Origin: Psychrosphaera sp. B3R10
GTDB lineage: Bacteria > Pseudomonadota > Gammaproteobacteria > Enterobacterales > Alteromonadaceae
Direction of reading: 5' to 3'
NCBI RefSeq assembly: GCF_018861025.1
Contig: NZ_JAHKQH010000007.1
Span: forward strand, 241,452-305,451
Length of the DNA stretch: 64,000 bases
Part shown: positions 8,790-18,577 of the stretch, piece by piece
How the letters are laid out: each line of letters begins with the position of its first letter
Numbering within the stretch: the first letter of the stretch is position 1
Made by a program: the position numbers and the translations under genes
The notes under the pieces: generated by a model
The model's database searches: none
What the model saw: the letters and a program-made list of their open reading frames with translations, nothing else
What the model was told of the DNA's origin: nothing

Positions 8790-9506
8790 TTGAATACACT
8801 AACGCCTTTTACAGTCAATCCCATCGGATTTGTTGCATCACCTTTTAAAGAAAAGTTCGGCATTCCTAGGCAACCGAAACTATGTCAGGTGTCGAGTTTA
8901 TTGTGGCTTCACGGTGATGCCAACAATATCGATTGCATTAGAGATATCGAACTTAACTCGCATATTTGGGTTCTGTTTCAGTTTCATCAAAACAGTCAAC
9001 AAGGCTGGCACCCATTAGTCAGACCGCCGCGTTTAGATGGCAATAAAAAAACCGGCGTATTTGCAACTCGGTCAACCTTCAGACCGAATCAAATTGGTAT
9101 GTCAGCGGTAAAATTACTCGATGTTGGTGTGACAGATAAAAAGGTATGGCTTGAAGTTGAAGGATTAGATTTGCTCGACGGTACGCCAATCGTCGATATT
9201 AAACCCTATATTCCTTATGCTGATGCAATACCGGAAGCAACGTCGGAATTTGCGCCATCGGCACAAGAAACACAACTCAACATTCGTTTTTCAAATGCCG
9301 CGCATATAGTCATAGAGGAACTTAAGACCTTAATACCTAATTTAAAGATCGTAATAGAGCAAGTTTTGAAGCAAGATCCCCGTCCAGCCTACAAAAAAGG
9401 CAAACCTGATGATAAAATTTATGGTATTCGTCTTTATGATCTAAATATTCGCTGGTCTATCGACGCGGATGAATGCCATGTTTTAACTATAGAGCACGTT
9501 TTATGA
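8790..9506 (+). CDS. trmO: tRNA m6t6A37 methyltransferase TrmO
   Basis: A 238-aa protein of the TrmO (TsaA, UPF0066) family that uses S-adenosylmethionine to methylate N6-threonylcarbamoyladenosine at position 37 of certain tRNAs. Family features are NPIGFVASPFKEKFGIPRQP near the N-terminus, HPLVRPPRLDG, GVFATRSTFRPNQIGMSAVKL and the C-terminal DPRPAYKK. The start is TTG with AAGAAG just upstream; no suitable ATG exists before the conserved N-terminal motif, so TTG is required. Its stop overlaps the next start as ATGA. Confidence 0.93.
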   Translation: MNTLTPFTVNPIGFVASPFKEKFGIPRQPKLCQVSSLLWLHGDANNIDCIRDIELNSHIWVLFQFHQNSQQGWHPLVRPPRLDGNKKTGVFATRSTFRPNQIGMSAVKLLDVGVTDKKVWLEVEGLDLLDGTPIVDIKPYIPYADAIPEATSEFAPSAQETQLNIRFSNAAHIVIEELKTLIPNLKIVIEQVLKQDPRPAYKKGKPDDKIYGIRLYDLNIRWSIDADECHVLTIEHVL

Positions 9507-10564
9507 AGTTAATTAACGCTATTTTTTCTGTTTTATTTTTATTTCCTTTGTTCCAAGTTTTGGCTAACGAGTTCCCACTTTTACCGGAGCCTGTCACCAA
9601 CAACGCTGTCGCAACCGTAACGATTGACGATGTGCAATATATTGTGAGTTTTATGGGGCTCGCTGCGGGCAAATCATACAAAGATGTTCACAACAAAACA
9701 TGGAAAATGACAGTTGATAAAGCGGGTCAATATTCGCCATGGCAACAAGTGCGTTCGGTCCCTGGCAGCCTAAAATTAAAAGGTCGACTTGCCAGTATCG
9801 CCATTGGTGTTGACGACAAAATATATCTATTTGGTGGCTATACTGTCGCGTCCAATCATACTGAACAGTCAGCGCCGGACGTTTATTCATATGACGTATT
9901 AACCGACCATTACAATTTGTTGCCTCCTATGCCCGTTCCTGTAGACGACGCCATCGCCCTGAGTTACCGCAATCGATACATATACTTAGTATCTGGCTGG
10001 CACAACGATGGCAACGTAAACCTGGTTCAAATGTATGACATTGTTAAAAATGAATGGCGTCAAGCTAGCCCGTTTTTAGGCGCGCCAGTTTTTGGTCACG
10101 CCGGCGGAATTGTCGATAACCAATTAATGGTATGTGACGGTGTAAAAACTGTTGCCCACATGACTCGCCGTCGCAGTTTTGCCCAGCAAACAGCTTGTTA
10201 CTTAGGTGAAATTGATGTCATGAATCCTGCCCAAATTAATTGGTATGAATGGGTCCATCCAACTGACGAGGGGCGATATAGAATGGCCGCTGCAGGCGAC
10301 ATCGAAAACGATAGAATTATTTTTGTTGGCGGCGCGACAAATCCATATAACTTTGACGGCATCGGCTATGACAAAATCCCGTCGGAACCAACCTCCGAAA
10401 TTTGGAGTTATTACTTGTCGACACGCACTTGGAAAGTGACGGAGTCCAAAGAAACAACAATGGATCACCGCGGACTAATAAATGTAGGGGATAAATGGAT
10501 TACGGTCGGAGGCATGGGCAACAAACAAATCGTGTTAGACCAGGTCAAAACTCACATTCAGTAG
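9503..10564 (+). CDS. Exported kelch-repeat protein
   Basis: A 353-aa protein starting at the ATG that overlaps the trmO stop (ATGA). The frame extends 10 codons further upstream, but the ATG at 9503 directly opens a signal peptide (MKLINAIFSVLFLFPLFQVLA) and is preferred. The mature part carries kelch-type beta-propeller repeats, each with a hydrophobic run, a Gly pair and spaced aromatic residues: KIYLFGGYT, YIYLVSGWH, RIIFVGGAT, KWITVGGMG. It resembles kelch/NanM-type proteins in fold only; no catalytic function can be assigned. Coupling to a tRNA modification gene is unexpected for an exported protein. Confidence 0.78.
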   Translation: MKLINAIFSVLFLFPLFQVLANEFPLLPEPVTNNAVATVTIDDVQYIVSFMGLAAGKSYKDVHNKTWKMTVDKAGQYSPWQQVRSVPGSLKLKGRLASIAIGVDDKIYLFGGYTVASNHTEQSAPDVYSYDVLTDHYNLLPPMPVPVDDAIALSYRNRYIYLVSGWHNDGNVNLVQMYDIVKNEWRQASPFLGAPVFGHAGGIVDNQLMVCDGVKTVAHMTRRRSFAQQTACYLGEIDVMNPAQINWYEWVHPTDEGRYRMAAAGDIENDRIIFVGGATNPYNFDGIGYDKIPSEPTSEIWSYYLSTRTWKVTESKETTMDHRGLINVGDKWITVGGMGNKQIVLDQVKTHIQ

Positions 10565-10613
10565 CTAAGGTAAAATTTAGTCGCATCTAAAACAAACTCA
10601 AACTACGTTGGGA

Positions 10614-11378
10614 CTATTGCCAGTCCCAACTAATATTGGATAACAGCAAACAAGAGTCGCATTTAAAATCAAATAACTGATGTAACGATTCCGCTAAAGC
10701 CCAGGGTTCTGAACAACCAGGGCACAAACGTTGTTGCTCTAACGCAAGACTCTCACCACCAACTCGATACAGATATCGATACACAGGAACCTTTAGCTCA
10801 TCACTTATTTGCTGACAGATATCTAGGCCGTTTTGCATTAACTCGCTATCGGGTTGTGATAGTTGCTCTACGACAAATGGCTCAATTTCGGCTAATTCGT
10901 TCATTTGTAATTGATCACAGGCCGCTTGAGATTCTTGCCATTTGATCAGGTCGTAACGAATTGACTCCGGTAGCTTATATAATGGGATAGGTAAAAAATG
11001 GTCCATACACCTTACAGGTGAACATGACTGAACAAAGGTTGAATACAACACCAGTGCGCTAGGTACTTTACACAAATCGGCAAAATCAGATTGGCTTTCC
11101 AGCCCCAGTACCTTAAATTGTGGTAACGCTAATCCACACTTGGCAATGGCTTCAAATGCGCCGGTTACATTATCAGTATTGTATTTAACAGCTACCGAAT
11201 CTTGTTCGGGACAGACAAATATTACGTCAAAATGATCGTCAACCAAAATGACCGGAAACTCACGACCGATGATCTGACCGTTATACCGATATTCATCTAA
11301 TAACGCAGAAATAACCGTTTGGGCCTCGGAAATTTCAATATCGACGGCGCAATTGAAGCTTAATTGACATACATACAT
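10614..11378 (-). CDS. DUF2310 zinc-ribbon protein
   Basis: A 254-aa cytosolic protein with a C-terminal zinc ribbon (CPGCSEPW ... FKCDSCLLLSNISWDW) matching the DUF2310 family, described as Zn-ribbon-containing and possibly nucleic-acid binding. The N-terminal 190 residues hold no recognisable motif. It is divergent from proS, with 155 bases between them, and convergent with the kelch gene. The cellular role is unknown. Confidence 0.8.
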   Translation of the reverse strand: MYVCQLSFNCAVDIEISEAQTVISALLDEYRYNGQIIGREFPVILVDDHFDVIFVCPEQDSVAVKYNTDNVTGAFEAIAKCGLALPQFKVLGLESQSDFADLCKVPSALVLYSTFVQSCSPVRCMDHFLPIPLYKLPESIRYDLIKWQESQAACDQLQMNELAEIEPFVVEQLSQPDSELMQNGLDICQQISDELKVPVYRYLYRVGGESLALEQQRLCPGCSEPWALAESLHQLFDFKCDSCLLLSNISWDWQ

Positions 11379-11533
11379 AAATTAGTTCTTAAAAAGTGAC
11401 AGTTATTTCAGTTTGGATATTTATCCAAAGCCATTTGATTGCTAGAATCCTCCGCCATTCTAACCTGTTTTTGTCCGAATATTGGAATTAGAATCAGGTC
11501 CGGTCAATTAGTGAACAACGAGACAATAATCGC

Positions 11534-13255
11534 ATGCGTACTAGTCAATATATTATTGCTACATTAAAAGAAACGCCATCTGACGCTGAAGTGATCAGCC
11601 ATCAGCTTATGTTAAGAGCGGGAATGATCCGCAGACTTGCTTCTGGTTTATACACTTGGTTGCCCACTGGCCTAAAAGTTGTTCGTAAAGTAGAACAAAT
11701 TGTTCGTGAAGAAATGGATAAAGCAGGTGCGCTCGAAATGTTAATGCCTGTTGTTCAACCTGCCGATTTGTGGGAAGAGTCAGGCCGTTGGCAAGAATAC
11801 GGCCCAGAGTTATTGCGTATCAAAGACCGCCACAATCGCGACTTTGCCTTAGGTCCAACTCACGAAGAAGTTGTGACTGAGTTTGTTCGTAAAGAAATCA
11901 ACAGCTATAAACAGTTGCCATTAAGTCTTTATCAAATCCAAACAAAGTTCCGCGATGAAGTTCGTCCACGTTTTGGTGTCATGCGTAGCCGCGAATTTGT
12001 CATGAAAGATGCGTATTCTTTCCATTTAAGCCAAGAGTCTTTGCAACAGACGTATGACAAAATGTATCAAGCATATTGCAATATCTTTGAACGTTTAGGT
12101 TTAGATTTCCGTCCGGTTATCGCTGACACAGGTTCAATTGGTGGTGACGCGTCCCATGAATTTCATGTTTTAGCTGAATCGGGCGAAGACGACATCGCAT
12201 TTTCGACTGAAAGTTCATTTGCGGCTAATATTGAAAAAGCAGAGGCGCTTGCGCCAAAAGACACTGCTGATGCAGCAACTCAAGAGTTAACGCTTACCGA
12301 TACGCCTAATGCAAAAACAATAAATGATTTGGTAGAACAGTTTAGCGTAAACATTGAAAAAACAGTGAAAACATTGATTGTTAAAGCCTCTGATGATGTT
12401 GACGCTGAATATATAGCGTTAGTCGTACGTGGTGATCATGAACTCAATGAAATTAAAGCTGAAAAACTTGATGAAGTTGCATCGCCATTAGAAATGGCAA
12501 GTGAAGAAGCAATTAGAGATGTAATGGGCGCATCAGCAGGCTCACTAGGCCCAATCAATTGCCCTATTCCTGTCATTGTTGACCGAGCTGCCGCCGTTGC
12601 ATCTGATTTTTCTGCCGGAGCAAACGTCGACGGTAAACACTACTTTGGTATTAACTGGTCACGTGATCTTGAATTGCCAACCGTTGCTGACATCAGAAAT
12701 GTCGTTGAAGGTGACCCAAGCCCATGTGGTGAAGGAACAATTACCATTAAACGTGGTATTGAAGTTGGTCATATTTTCCAACTTGGTACTAAATACTCAA
12801 AAGCAATGAACGCTGGCGTATTAACGGAAACAGGTAAGCACCAAGTATTAGAAATGGGCTGTTATGGTATTGGTATTACGCGAATTGTAGCCGCTGCTAT
12901 TGAACAGAATCATGACAAATTTGGCATTAAATGGCCAAACGCATTAGCACCGTTCCAAGTTGCTATCGTGCCTATGAACATGCACAAGTCACACCGTATT
13001 CCTGATATCGCTAATGCGATATACGACAAGTTAGTGGCAAAAGGCATAGAGGTTTTATTTGACGACCGTAAAGAACGCCCTGGTGTCATGTTTAACGATA
13101 TGGAACTTATGGGCATTCCGCATCAAATCGTTATCGGTGAACGTAACTTAGACAACAACCAAGTTGAATATAAGAGTCGTACCACCGGTGATAAAGAATT
13201 ATTAGACGTTGACGATGCTGTTGACTTCGTTTTAAACCAAATTAAGAATGCATAA
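11534..13255 (+). CDS. proS: Prolyl-tRNA synthetase
   Basis: A 573-aa class II aminoacyl-tRNA synthetase of the bacterial type. Motif 1 is near the N-terminus ([25 protein letters not shown]), motif 2 is [25 protein letters not shown], and motif 3 lies in the segment [14 protein letters not shown]. Between motifs 2 and 3 sits the editing domain (about 225-390) that clears Ala-tRNA(Pro). The C-terminal anticodon-binding domain starts around [11 protein letters not shown]. Length fits the family. Its TAA stop overlaps the ATG of hisIE by one base (TAATG). Confidence 0.97.
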   Translation: MRTSQYIIATLKETPSDAEVISHQLMLRAGMIRRLASGLYTWLPTGLKVVRKVEQIVREEMDKAGALEMLMPVVQPADLWEESGRWQEYGPELLRIKDRHNRDFALGPTHEEVVTEFVRKEINSYKQLPLSLYQIQTKFRDEVRPRFGVMRSREFVMKDAYSFHLSQESLQQTYDKMYQAYCNIFERLGLDFRPVIADTGSIGGDASHEFHVLAESGEDDIAFSTESSFAANIEKAEALAPKDTADAATQELTLTDTPNAKTINDLVEQFSVNIEKTVKTLIVKASDDVDAEYIALVVRGDHELNEIKAEKLDEVASPLEMASEEAIRDVMGASAGSLGPINCPIPVIVDRAAAVASDFSAGANVDGKHYFGINWSRDLELPTVADIRNVVEGDPSPCGEGTITIKRGIEVGHIFQLGTKYSKAMNAGVLTETGKHQVLEMGCYGIGITRIVAAAIEQNHDKFGIKWPNALAPFQVAIVPMNMHKSHRIPDIANAIYDKLVAKGIEVLFDDRKERPGVMFNDMELMGIPHQIVIGERNLDNNQVEYKSRTTGDKELLDVDDAVDFVLNQIKNA

Positions 13256-13878
13256 TGAAAGTAACTACAGAAAACCTAAGTAACTTAGCTTGGGATAAAA
13301 TGGAAGGTTTATTGCCTTGTATTGTTCAAGACGCTGCAAGTGGCAAGATCTTGATGCAAGGTTTTATGAATAAAGACGCGGTTAATGCTTCTTTAGACAG
13401 CGGTAAAGTGACGTTTTTTAGTCGCAGTAAAAACCGCCTTTGGACTAAGGGGGAAAGTTCAAGCAACTTTTTAAACCTAGTTGAATTGTCTGTTGATTGC
13501 GATCAAGACTCGCTAATCGCACTTGCGCATCCAGACGGACCAACCTGCCACACTGGTACAGAAACGTGCTGGCACGACGGTACAGCTCAACCTGAAATTA
13601 GCTTTATTTCAGATTTAGAGCGCGTTATTGCGTCGCGAAAAGGCGCTGATGCGGACTCGTCATACACAGCATCTTTATATGCCAGTGGCATTAAACGTAT
13701 CGCTCAAAAAGTGGGGGAAGAAGGCGTTGAAACTGCTCTTGCGGCGACGGTTCAAGATCTTGAAGAACTTAAAAATGAAAGTGCTGATTTAATTTATCAC
13801 TTATTGGTTCTTCTTCAAGCGTCTGACTTAAGCCTTAGCGATGTTATTGGTGTATTAAAGAAACGTCACGCTAAGTAG
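13255..13878 (+). CDS. hisIE: Bifunctional phosphoribosyl-AMP cyclohydrolase / phosphoribosyl-ATP pyrophosphatase
   Basis: A 207-aa fusion catalysing steps 2 and 3 of histidine synthesis. The HisI part (about 1-115) has [25 protein letters not shown], the metal-binding DCDQDS and the Cys/His segment [14 protein letters not shown]. The HisE part (about 120-207) has [18 protein letters not shown] and [14 protein letters not shown]. No other his gene is in the window; normally hisIE closes the his operon. Here its start codon overlaps the proS stop, which implies translational coupling. A terminator follows 32 bases downstream. Confidence 0.95.
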   Translation: MKVTTENLSNLAWDKMEGLLPCIVQDAASGKILMQGFMNKDAVNASLDSGKVTFFSRSKNRLWTKGESSSNFLNLVELSVDCDQDSLIALAHPDGPTCHTGTETCWHDGTAQPEISFISDLERVIASRKGADADSSYTASLYASGIKRIAQKVGEEGVETALAATVQDLEELKNESADLIYHLLVLLQASDLSLSDVIGVLKKRHAK

Positions 13879-13910
13879 CGCTTGCGAATAAACTTATCGT
13901 TAGTTTATAA

Positions 13911-13937
13911 AACAGCTCATTTTTGAGCTGTTTTTTT
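13911..13937 (+). terminator. Rho-independent terminator after hisIE
   Basis: Arms AACAGCTCA and TGAGCTGTT with a four-base T loop are followed by an uninterrupted T-run on the plus strand. This ends the proS-hisIE unit. Confidence 0.9.
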
Positions 13938-14028
13938 ATGGCTATAGTTTGGTTTCGCTAAGGCATAACTTGTGTTATTCGTCAAAACTCGCTATAAAAA
14001 ACCATAAAAAATAAGGACAGTATAGTTA

Positions 14029-14997
14029 ATGCGTATATTACTTTTAACTCTCGTCTGTTATGTGTTGGTTGCATGTGGCGGAACCGAACCACTTAAAGAA
14101 ATAGGTGAGCCCTATCAACTAACAGAACTGCCGTTATTACGCGCTCAATTTACGGCACATGGTGAAACAGCGGTAACGCTATCGCAAATTGATGTAACAC
14201 TGTGGAATATCAAAAATGAACAACCCATATTTAGCCATTTGTTTTCCCCAGAAAATGAAGAACAATTTTTTGTCGCCCTTGCTAAAAATCAGCAGGTCCT
14301 TGCTACAGCAGGCAAACAAACCGTTACCCTTTTTGATGTTAAAAAGAACCAATTAAGTTTAGCTTGGAAAGTATATGGAACCGTTGAACACGCTGCTATT
14401 TCTACGCTAGCGGTCAATTCTCATGGAGATAAAGTTGTTGTTGGACTCTCCGATGGCAGTATTTCCGTCACCGATGTTAAGAGTAAAACAAGGTTACTTT
14501 ATCAACCTCACTTAAGTGAAATTCAATTTCTATTTTTTAATCAATTGGAGAACAAACTGATTACCGCAGGTGTTGATGGTCGACTCGTTGTTCTATCCCT
14601 TGATACCGGTGTAATAGAACAAGAATATGAGTTCCTATCAAGGATCACTGCTTTACATGTCGAACCGCGAACCGGCAATGTTTTTGCGTCCGATGCACTA
14701 GGCAATGAAATCATTACCCATATCGATAACATTCATAAATCAAAAAGTTTATCTTATATTGAACGGAACCAATATTTTCGACAGGCACGATTTATTAACC
14801 AATCACTCCTAGTAACAAGCAATTCGAAAAATAAGCTGACGGTTTGGAATTTAGAAAACGGCAAAGAAGTTGCGTCTGGAAATATTAAGGCATTAACCGC
14901 AAGCTCCTCGACCAGTGACTTAGTTATTTCAGGAAGTTCTATTTTGAGTTTGTCGACTGATGGGATTGTACAAAATTGGCCAATCCCATCAATTTAG
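14029..14997 (+). CDS. WD40-like propeller lipoprotein
   Basis: A 322-aa protein with a lipoprotein signal peptide (RILLLTLVCYVLVAC, lipobox LVAC). The mature region holds degenerate WD40-type repeats: short blade-like units such as VTLWNIKNEQPIF, VTLFDVKKNQL, ISVTDVKSKTRL and LTVWNLENGKEV, each ending near a Trp/Asp plus hydrophobic strand. It probably forms a beta-propeller scaffold at the envelope. AAGGACAG precedes the ATG. It is convergent with the GH3 gene 21 bases away. Function unknown. Confidence 0.75.
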   Translation: MRILLLTLVCYVLVACGGTEPLKEIGEPYQLTELPLLRAQFTAHGETAVTLSQIDVTLWNIKNEQPIFSHLFSPENEEQFFVALAKNQQVLATAGKQTVTLFDVKKNQLSLAWKVYGTVEHAAISTLAVNSHGDKVVVGLSDGSISVTDVKSKTRLLYQPHLSEIQFLFFNQLENKLITAGVDGRLVVLSLDTGVIEQEYEFLSRITALHVEPRTGNVFASDALGNEIITHIDNIHKSKSLSYIERNQYFRQARFINQSLLVTSNSKNKLTVWNLENGKEVASGNIKALTASSSTSDLVISGSSILSLSTDGIVQNWPIPSI

Positions 14998-15018
14998 TTT
15001 GATGTTACGAAACGCAGG

Positions 15019-17547
15019 TTATTGATAAACAAAACGCTGATTTAGTCTTAAGTCAGCTAATGAACTGCCAATAAAAACCTCAAATTCACCTGCTTCATAT
15101 CGCCAAGCATTTGTTGATTCATCCCAAAACGACAAGTCCCTTGGCTTAAGTGTTAATGTCACTTGCTGCGTTTCCCCTGGGTTTAATTCAACCTTAGTAA
15201 AGCCTTTGAGCTCTTTTAGCGGTCGTTCTACTGAGGATTCAACATCATGGACGTATAACTGTACAACTTCTTTGCCTTTTACCAAGCCAGTGTTTTTGAC
15301 ATCCAAAGTCAGTTTAACGTTGCCGTCTGACAATGGCGTGATCATAAGGTTTTGATAGTCAAATGTTGTATAAGAAAGACCATGACCAAATGGGAATAAC
15401 GTATCGATTTGTTGCTGTTCAAACCAACGGTATCCAATAAATACCCCTTCTTTATACAAAGATTCAGTAGCATTGTAATCATCGAGTTTAATTGCAGCTA
15501 CGTCACTAAGTTGTTTTGGCAAAGTGATCGGCATTTTGCCACTTGGGTTCACTTTACCCAATAAAACATTCGCAAGTGCGTTGCCAGCTTCTTGGCCGCC
15601 GTACCAGCCCCAAACAACACTTTTTGCTTGTTCTACCCAGGGCATTTCAACAGCAGAACCCGCGACCATAACAACCGTTGTATTGGCATTTACAGACAAT
15701 AAATTACTGATAATTTGATCCTGACCATTTGGCAGTTTCATATCCGTACGGTCAATTGCTTCACGGTCGTCAGCGTGGCTCAAGCCACCAAAATAAATAA
15801 TGGCATCTGCTTTTTTAGCCGCTGCTAAATATTGTTCTTTCTCCAAAAATAGACCTCCAGGTGACTGCCAACCTAGAACAAAGTTATTTTTTCCTTGGTA
15901 TTCAATTTCAAAATCATAAGCTTTACCAGCCATCAAATTCATACTGACTGGACGACGGGAGTCAGATATCATTCGTCGACCATCAACATATAGAGCAAAT
16001 TCACCGCCAAACTCAGCCTGTAATATATGCTCGCCGCTTCGTAACGGCTTAATCGTCGCCGACATCTTAATGTACTTTTTAGCACCGTCTGAGTTTTTAT
16101 ATTCAGAGTTTACAATCCAAGATTCGCTTGTTTTGGTTTTATAGCGTCTGCCTTGATAAAAACTGATATTCCAAGCTGGTGTTCCCGTCCAGTGACGTGT
16201 CGCAATAAAATCTGCAGGTATAGGGGATATGTCGTCAGGCTGGGCTCGTAAAAAGGTAATTTCAACGTCATTGCCTAATGCATTTTTTAACCCCTGTAAC
16301 GGTGTAATTTCATACAAAGATTTAATTTCAGATGAACCGCCACCTGCGCCATGTGCTTTGTCTGCATTAGGTCCCATGACTAAAATCGACTTTATTTGGG
16401 TTGGATCAAGTGGCAAAACATTGTCATCATTTTTGAGAAGCACCACGCCATTTTCAGCTATGGTTCTCGCCGCAACTTTATGTTCTTGGGTATTTCGTTG
16501 ACCTGATTTTCGCGACTTATCCATCATGCCGATGTTAAATTGCACGCGTAAAATACGTCTGACTTTGTCGTCCAAAACCGATGATTCGATATCGCCGTTG
16601 ACTATCATTTTTTTAAAATTATCAGCGAGAACATAATCGTTATAGTTTTTAACGTCGGTGCCCATTTCAATGTCTAAACCGTTAACCGCGGCATCAAAGG
16701 TATTGATATTGACGTTCCAATCGGTCATCAACACACCTTCAAAACCCCACTCGCCTTTTAAAATATCCATGACAAGATGTTTACTTTGGTTAGCGTTTGT
16801 ACCGTAATAATTGTTATATGCCCCCATTAATGCCCATGCTCCACCCTCTTTAACAGCGGCTTCAAATGCAGGCAAGTAGACTTCTCTTAATGTACGCTCA
16901 GATGGTCTAGCATCAACGCCTGTACGATTGAGTTCTTGCGTATTTAAGGCGTAATGCTTAACCGTCGCAGCCACGTCGTTTTGTTGAATTGCTTTTACTT
17001 CAGGTACAACAAGCTTGGCCGCTAAATAAGGATCTTCACCCATGTATTCAAAATTTCGGCCATATAAAGGCAACCGAGCCATATTAACACCTGGGCCTAA
17101 AATAAAGTCTTTTCCACGGTGACGGGCTTCACTGCCTAAAACATTGCCGTGCAATGTGGCCATTTCTACATCCCAACTTGCGGCAACCGTTGTTAATGGT
17201 GGCAAGTACGTTGAATGATCACTTTCTAAATTTGCCGGTGCCCAATCATGTCGATTAATTTCATAACGAACCCCATGTGGACCGTCAGATAAAACCATTT
17301 CATGGATACCTAAACGCTCAACTGCACCAATACTAAATTTTGAATCAGCGTGAACCAAACCGAGCTTTTCGTCTAATGTCATTTGCGCCAAAAGAGACTC
17401 TATTTGCGATTCAAAATCGGGGGTTTTGTCTAGCTGAACTTGTGATTTCTGTTCAGGTTTTTCTAACGACTGTTCCGTTGTCGCATTACAACCATAAACT
17501 AACGAAATCGCCAGTAATAGCTGGGTGGATTGACTAAGAGACATCAC
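15019..17547 (-). CDS. GH3 beta-glucosidase with PA14 insert
   Basis: An 842-aa exported glycoside hydrolase of family 3, releasing terminal beta-linked glucose from oligosaccharides. The N-terminal TIM-barrel part has KHYALNTQELNR and the nucleophile Asp276 in GVLMTDWNV. A PA14-type insertion lies at about 445-570 (ISFYQGRRY ... GEFALYVDGRRM), as in many family-3 enzymes acting on beta-glucans. The fibronectin-III-like domain closes the protein. The signal region ends LVYGC; the Tyr makes it an imperfect lipobox. The frame opens GTG-ATG, and GGAG suits either start. It lies 107 bases after the 303-aa gene on the same strand and may be co-transcribed. Confidence 0.93.
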   Translation of the reverse strand: MMSLSQSTQLLLAISLVYGCNATTEQSLEKPEQKSQVQLDKTPDFESQIESLLAQMTLDEKLGLVHADSKFSIGAVERLGIHEMVLSDGPHGVRYEINRHDWAPANLESDHSTYLPPLTTVAASWDVEMATLHGNVLGSEARHRGKDFILGPGVNMARLPLYGRNFEYMGEDPYLAAKLVVPEVKAIQQNDVAATVKHYALNTQELNRTGVDARPSERTLREVYLPAFEAAVKEGGAWALMGAYNNYYGTNANQSKHLVMDILKGEWGFEGVLMTDWNVNINTFDAAVNGLDIEMGTDVKNYNDYVLADNFKKMIVNGDIESSVLDDKVRRILRVQFNIGMMDKSRKSGQRNTQEHKVAARTIAENGVVLLKNDDNVLPLDPTQIKSILVMGPNADKAHGAGGGSSEIKSLYEITPLQGLKNALGNDVEITFLRAQPDDISPIPADFIATRHWTGTPAWNISFYQGRRYKTKTSESWIVNSEYKNSDGAKKYIKMSATIKPLRSGEHILQAEFGGEFALYVDGRRMISDSRRPVSMNLMAGKAYDFEIEYQGKNNFVLGWQSPGGLFLEKEQYLAAAKKADAIIYFGGLSHADDREAIDRTDMKLPNGQDQIISNLLSVNANTTVVMVAGSAVEMPWVEQAKSVVWGWYGGQEAGNALANVLLGKVNPSGKMPITLPKQLSDVAAIKLDDYNATESLYKEGVFIGYRWFEQQQIDTLFPFGHGLSYTTFDYQNLMITPLSDGNVKLTLDVKNTGLVKGKEVVQLYVHDVESSVERPLKELKGFTKVELNPGETQQVTLTLKPRDLSFWDESTNAWRYEAGEFEVFIGSSLADLRLNQRFVYQ

Positions 17548-17654
17548 GACTCGAACTCCATTGTTATCTATTTAGTGAGTAGTTTTAGTAAACTTCACTT
17601 GTGAAAGTAAAGAGTCTACCAAGTTCTGTTAAGCGAAATTACATTTAACGAATT

Positions 17655-18566
17655 TTACTTAGGTGTGTTGATCGCCAATTGGTTCAATTGCAAATAGCTT
17701 TCAATATACAATTCATCATTTTTAAATCGGTTATTAAAATCCGCCGACTGATTCATCAAGTTCTCTAATGTCGTCAGCCCTACCGTATCAGCGGTAATAA
17801 TCAGGCCATACACTTTTGCTGACCGGTCAATCGCGCTGAGCGGACTTTTCCGATAATTTTTACTGTTGTAAAACGACATATCTTTTGCAGCAATGAGTAC
17901 ATTAGACGGATTTTCAGTGGGCTCCAATGAAAGGAACGCTTTTGCGTAAGTTGTTTGGACATCGATTTTGTGATGAAACTGGCCATAAAAAGTCACTGCA
18001 AAGTGATGCCGTGGAGAAAATAATTTGTCGATAAATTGGTGTTCTAAATTGTGCGGTGATTTTGGCACTTTAGGCAAGTAACTTAGTGCTTTGGAAACCC
18101 GCAAATTCAGTTTTAATGAATCAATATCGTCAAATGTAAAGTTGTATTCTGACAAATCAAACTCAATGCCATTTACATGTTGGTTTGTATTATTGAATAA
18201 TTTTCTAACTAGCATAACTTCCAAACGAGACTGGGCAAGATTTATTTTGGGATCGTATATACTGGAGCCTCGTTTTTTTGAAGTCGATTGATTTGTACTT
18301 ATATTGCCTGAGTTGAGCGCTGAGTTAGCATGAGAAGCCATGTCTGCGTATTGCAGTTCCGCGGCAATTTTAGCTTGGTTACTGGCGTGGTTCCAACTTG
18401 TCACCTTAGTTAAATCGACCATAAGCTCGCCAGCGTGCACAACGTTAGGCATCGCTAGCACGCCAACGAGCACAAAACCTAAACATTTCCTAAGGCAATT
18501 CGTCGTAAGCCGAAATACGGCGCAAATACCTAAGAAATAAAATACGTTTACCTTACTGCTTTGCAT
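17655..18566 (-). CDS. Exported protein of unknown function in the phosphorylase operon
   Basis: A 303-aa protein with a hydrophobic N-terminus ending MPNVVHA|GELMVDLTKV, so a signal peptide of about 45 residues is likely although long. The mature region is predicted mostly beta with a low-complexity Asn/Ser patch (SGNISTNQSTSKKRGSS, about 88-105). No domain is recognised. It follows the CBM9-like gene by 11 bases and precedes the GH3 gene, so a role in glycan handling in the periplasm is inferred from context alone. Confidence 0.6.
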   Translation of the reverse strand: MQSSKVNVFYFLGICAVFRLTTNCLRKCLGFVLVGVLAMPNVVHAGELMVDLTKVTSWNHASNQAKIAAELQYADMASHANSALNSGNISTNQSTSKKRGSSIYDPKINLAQSRLEVMLVRKLFNNTNQHVNGIEFDLSEYNFTFDDIDSLKLNLRVSKALSYLPKVPKSPHNLEHQFIDKLFSPRHHFAVTFYGQFHHKIDVQTTYAKAFLSLEPTENPSNVLIAAKDMSFYNSKNYRKSPLSAIDRSAKVYGLIITADTVGLTTLENLMNQSADFNNRFKNDELYIESYLQLNQLAINTPK

Positions 18567-18577
18567 AGATAATTCGC

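Noticed and set aside
8669-8863. 64-codon minus-strand frame upstream of trmO
   Set aside because: It overlaps the conserved trmO N-terminus and shows no features of a small protein.
13871-13884. AGTAGCGCTTGCGA after hisIE resembling the LacI operator core
   Set aside because: Only the central AGCGCTT is shared; the TGTA half is missing and it lies just after a gene, not before one.
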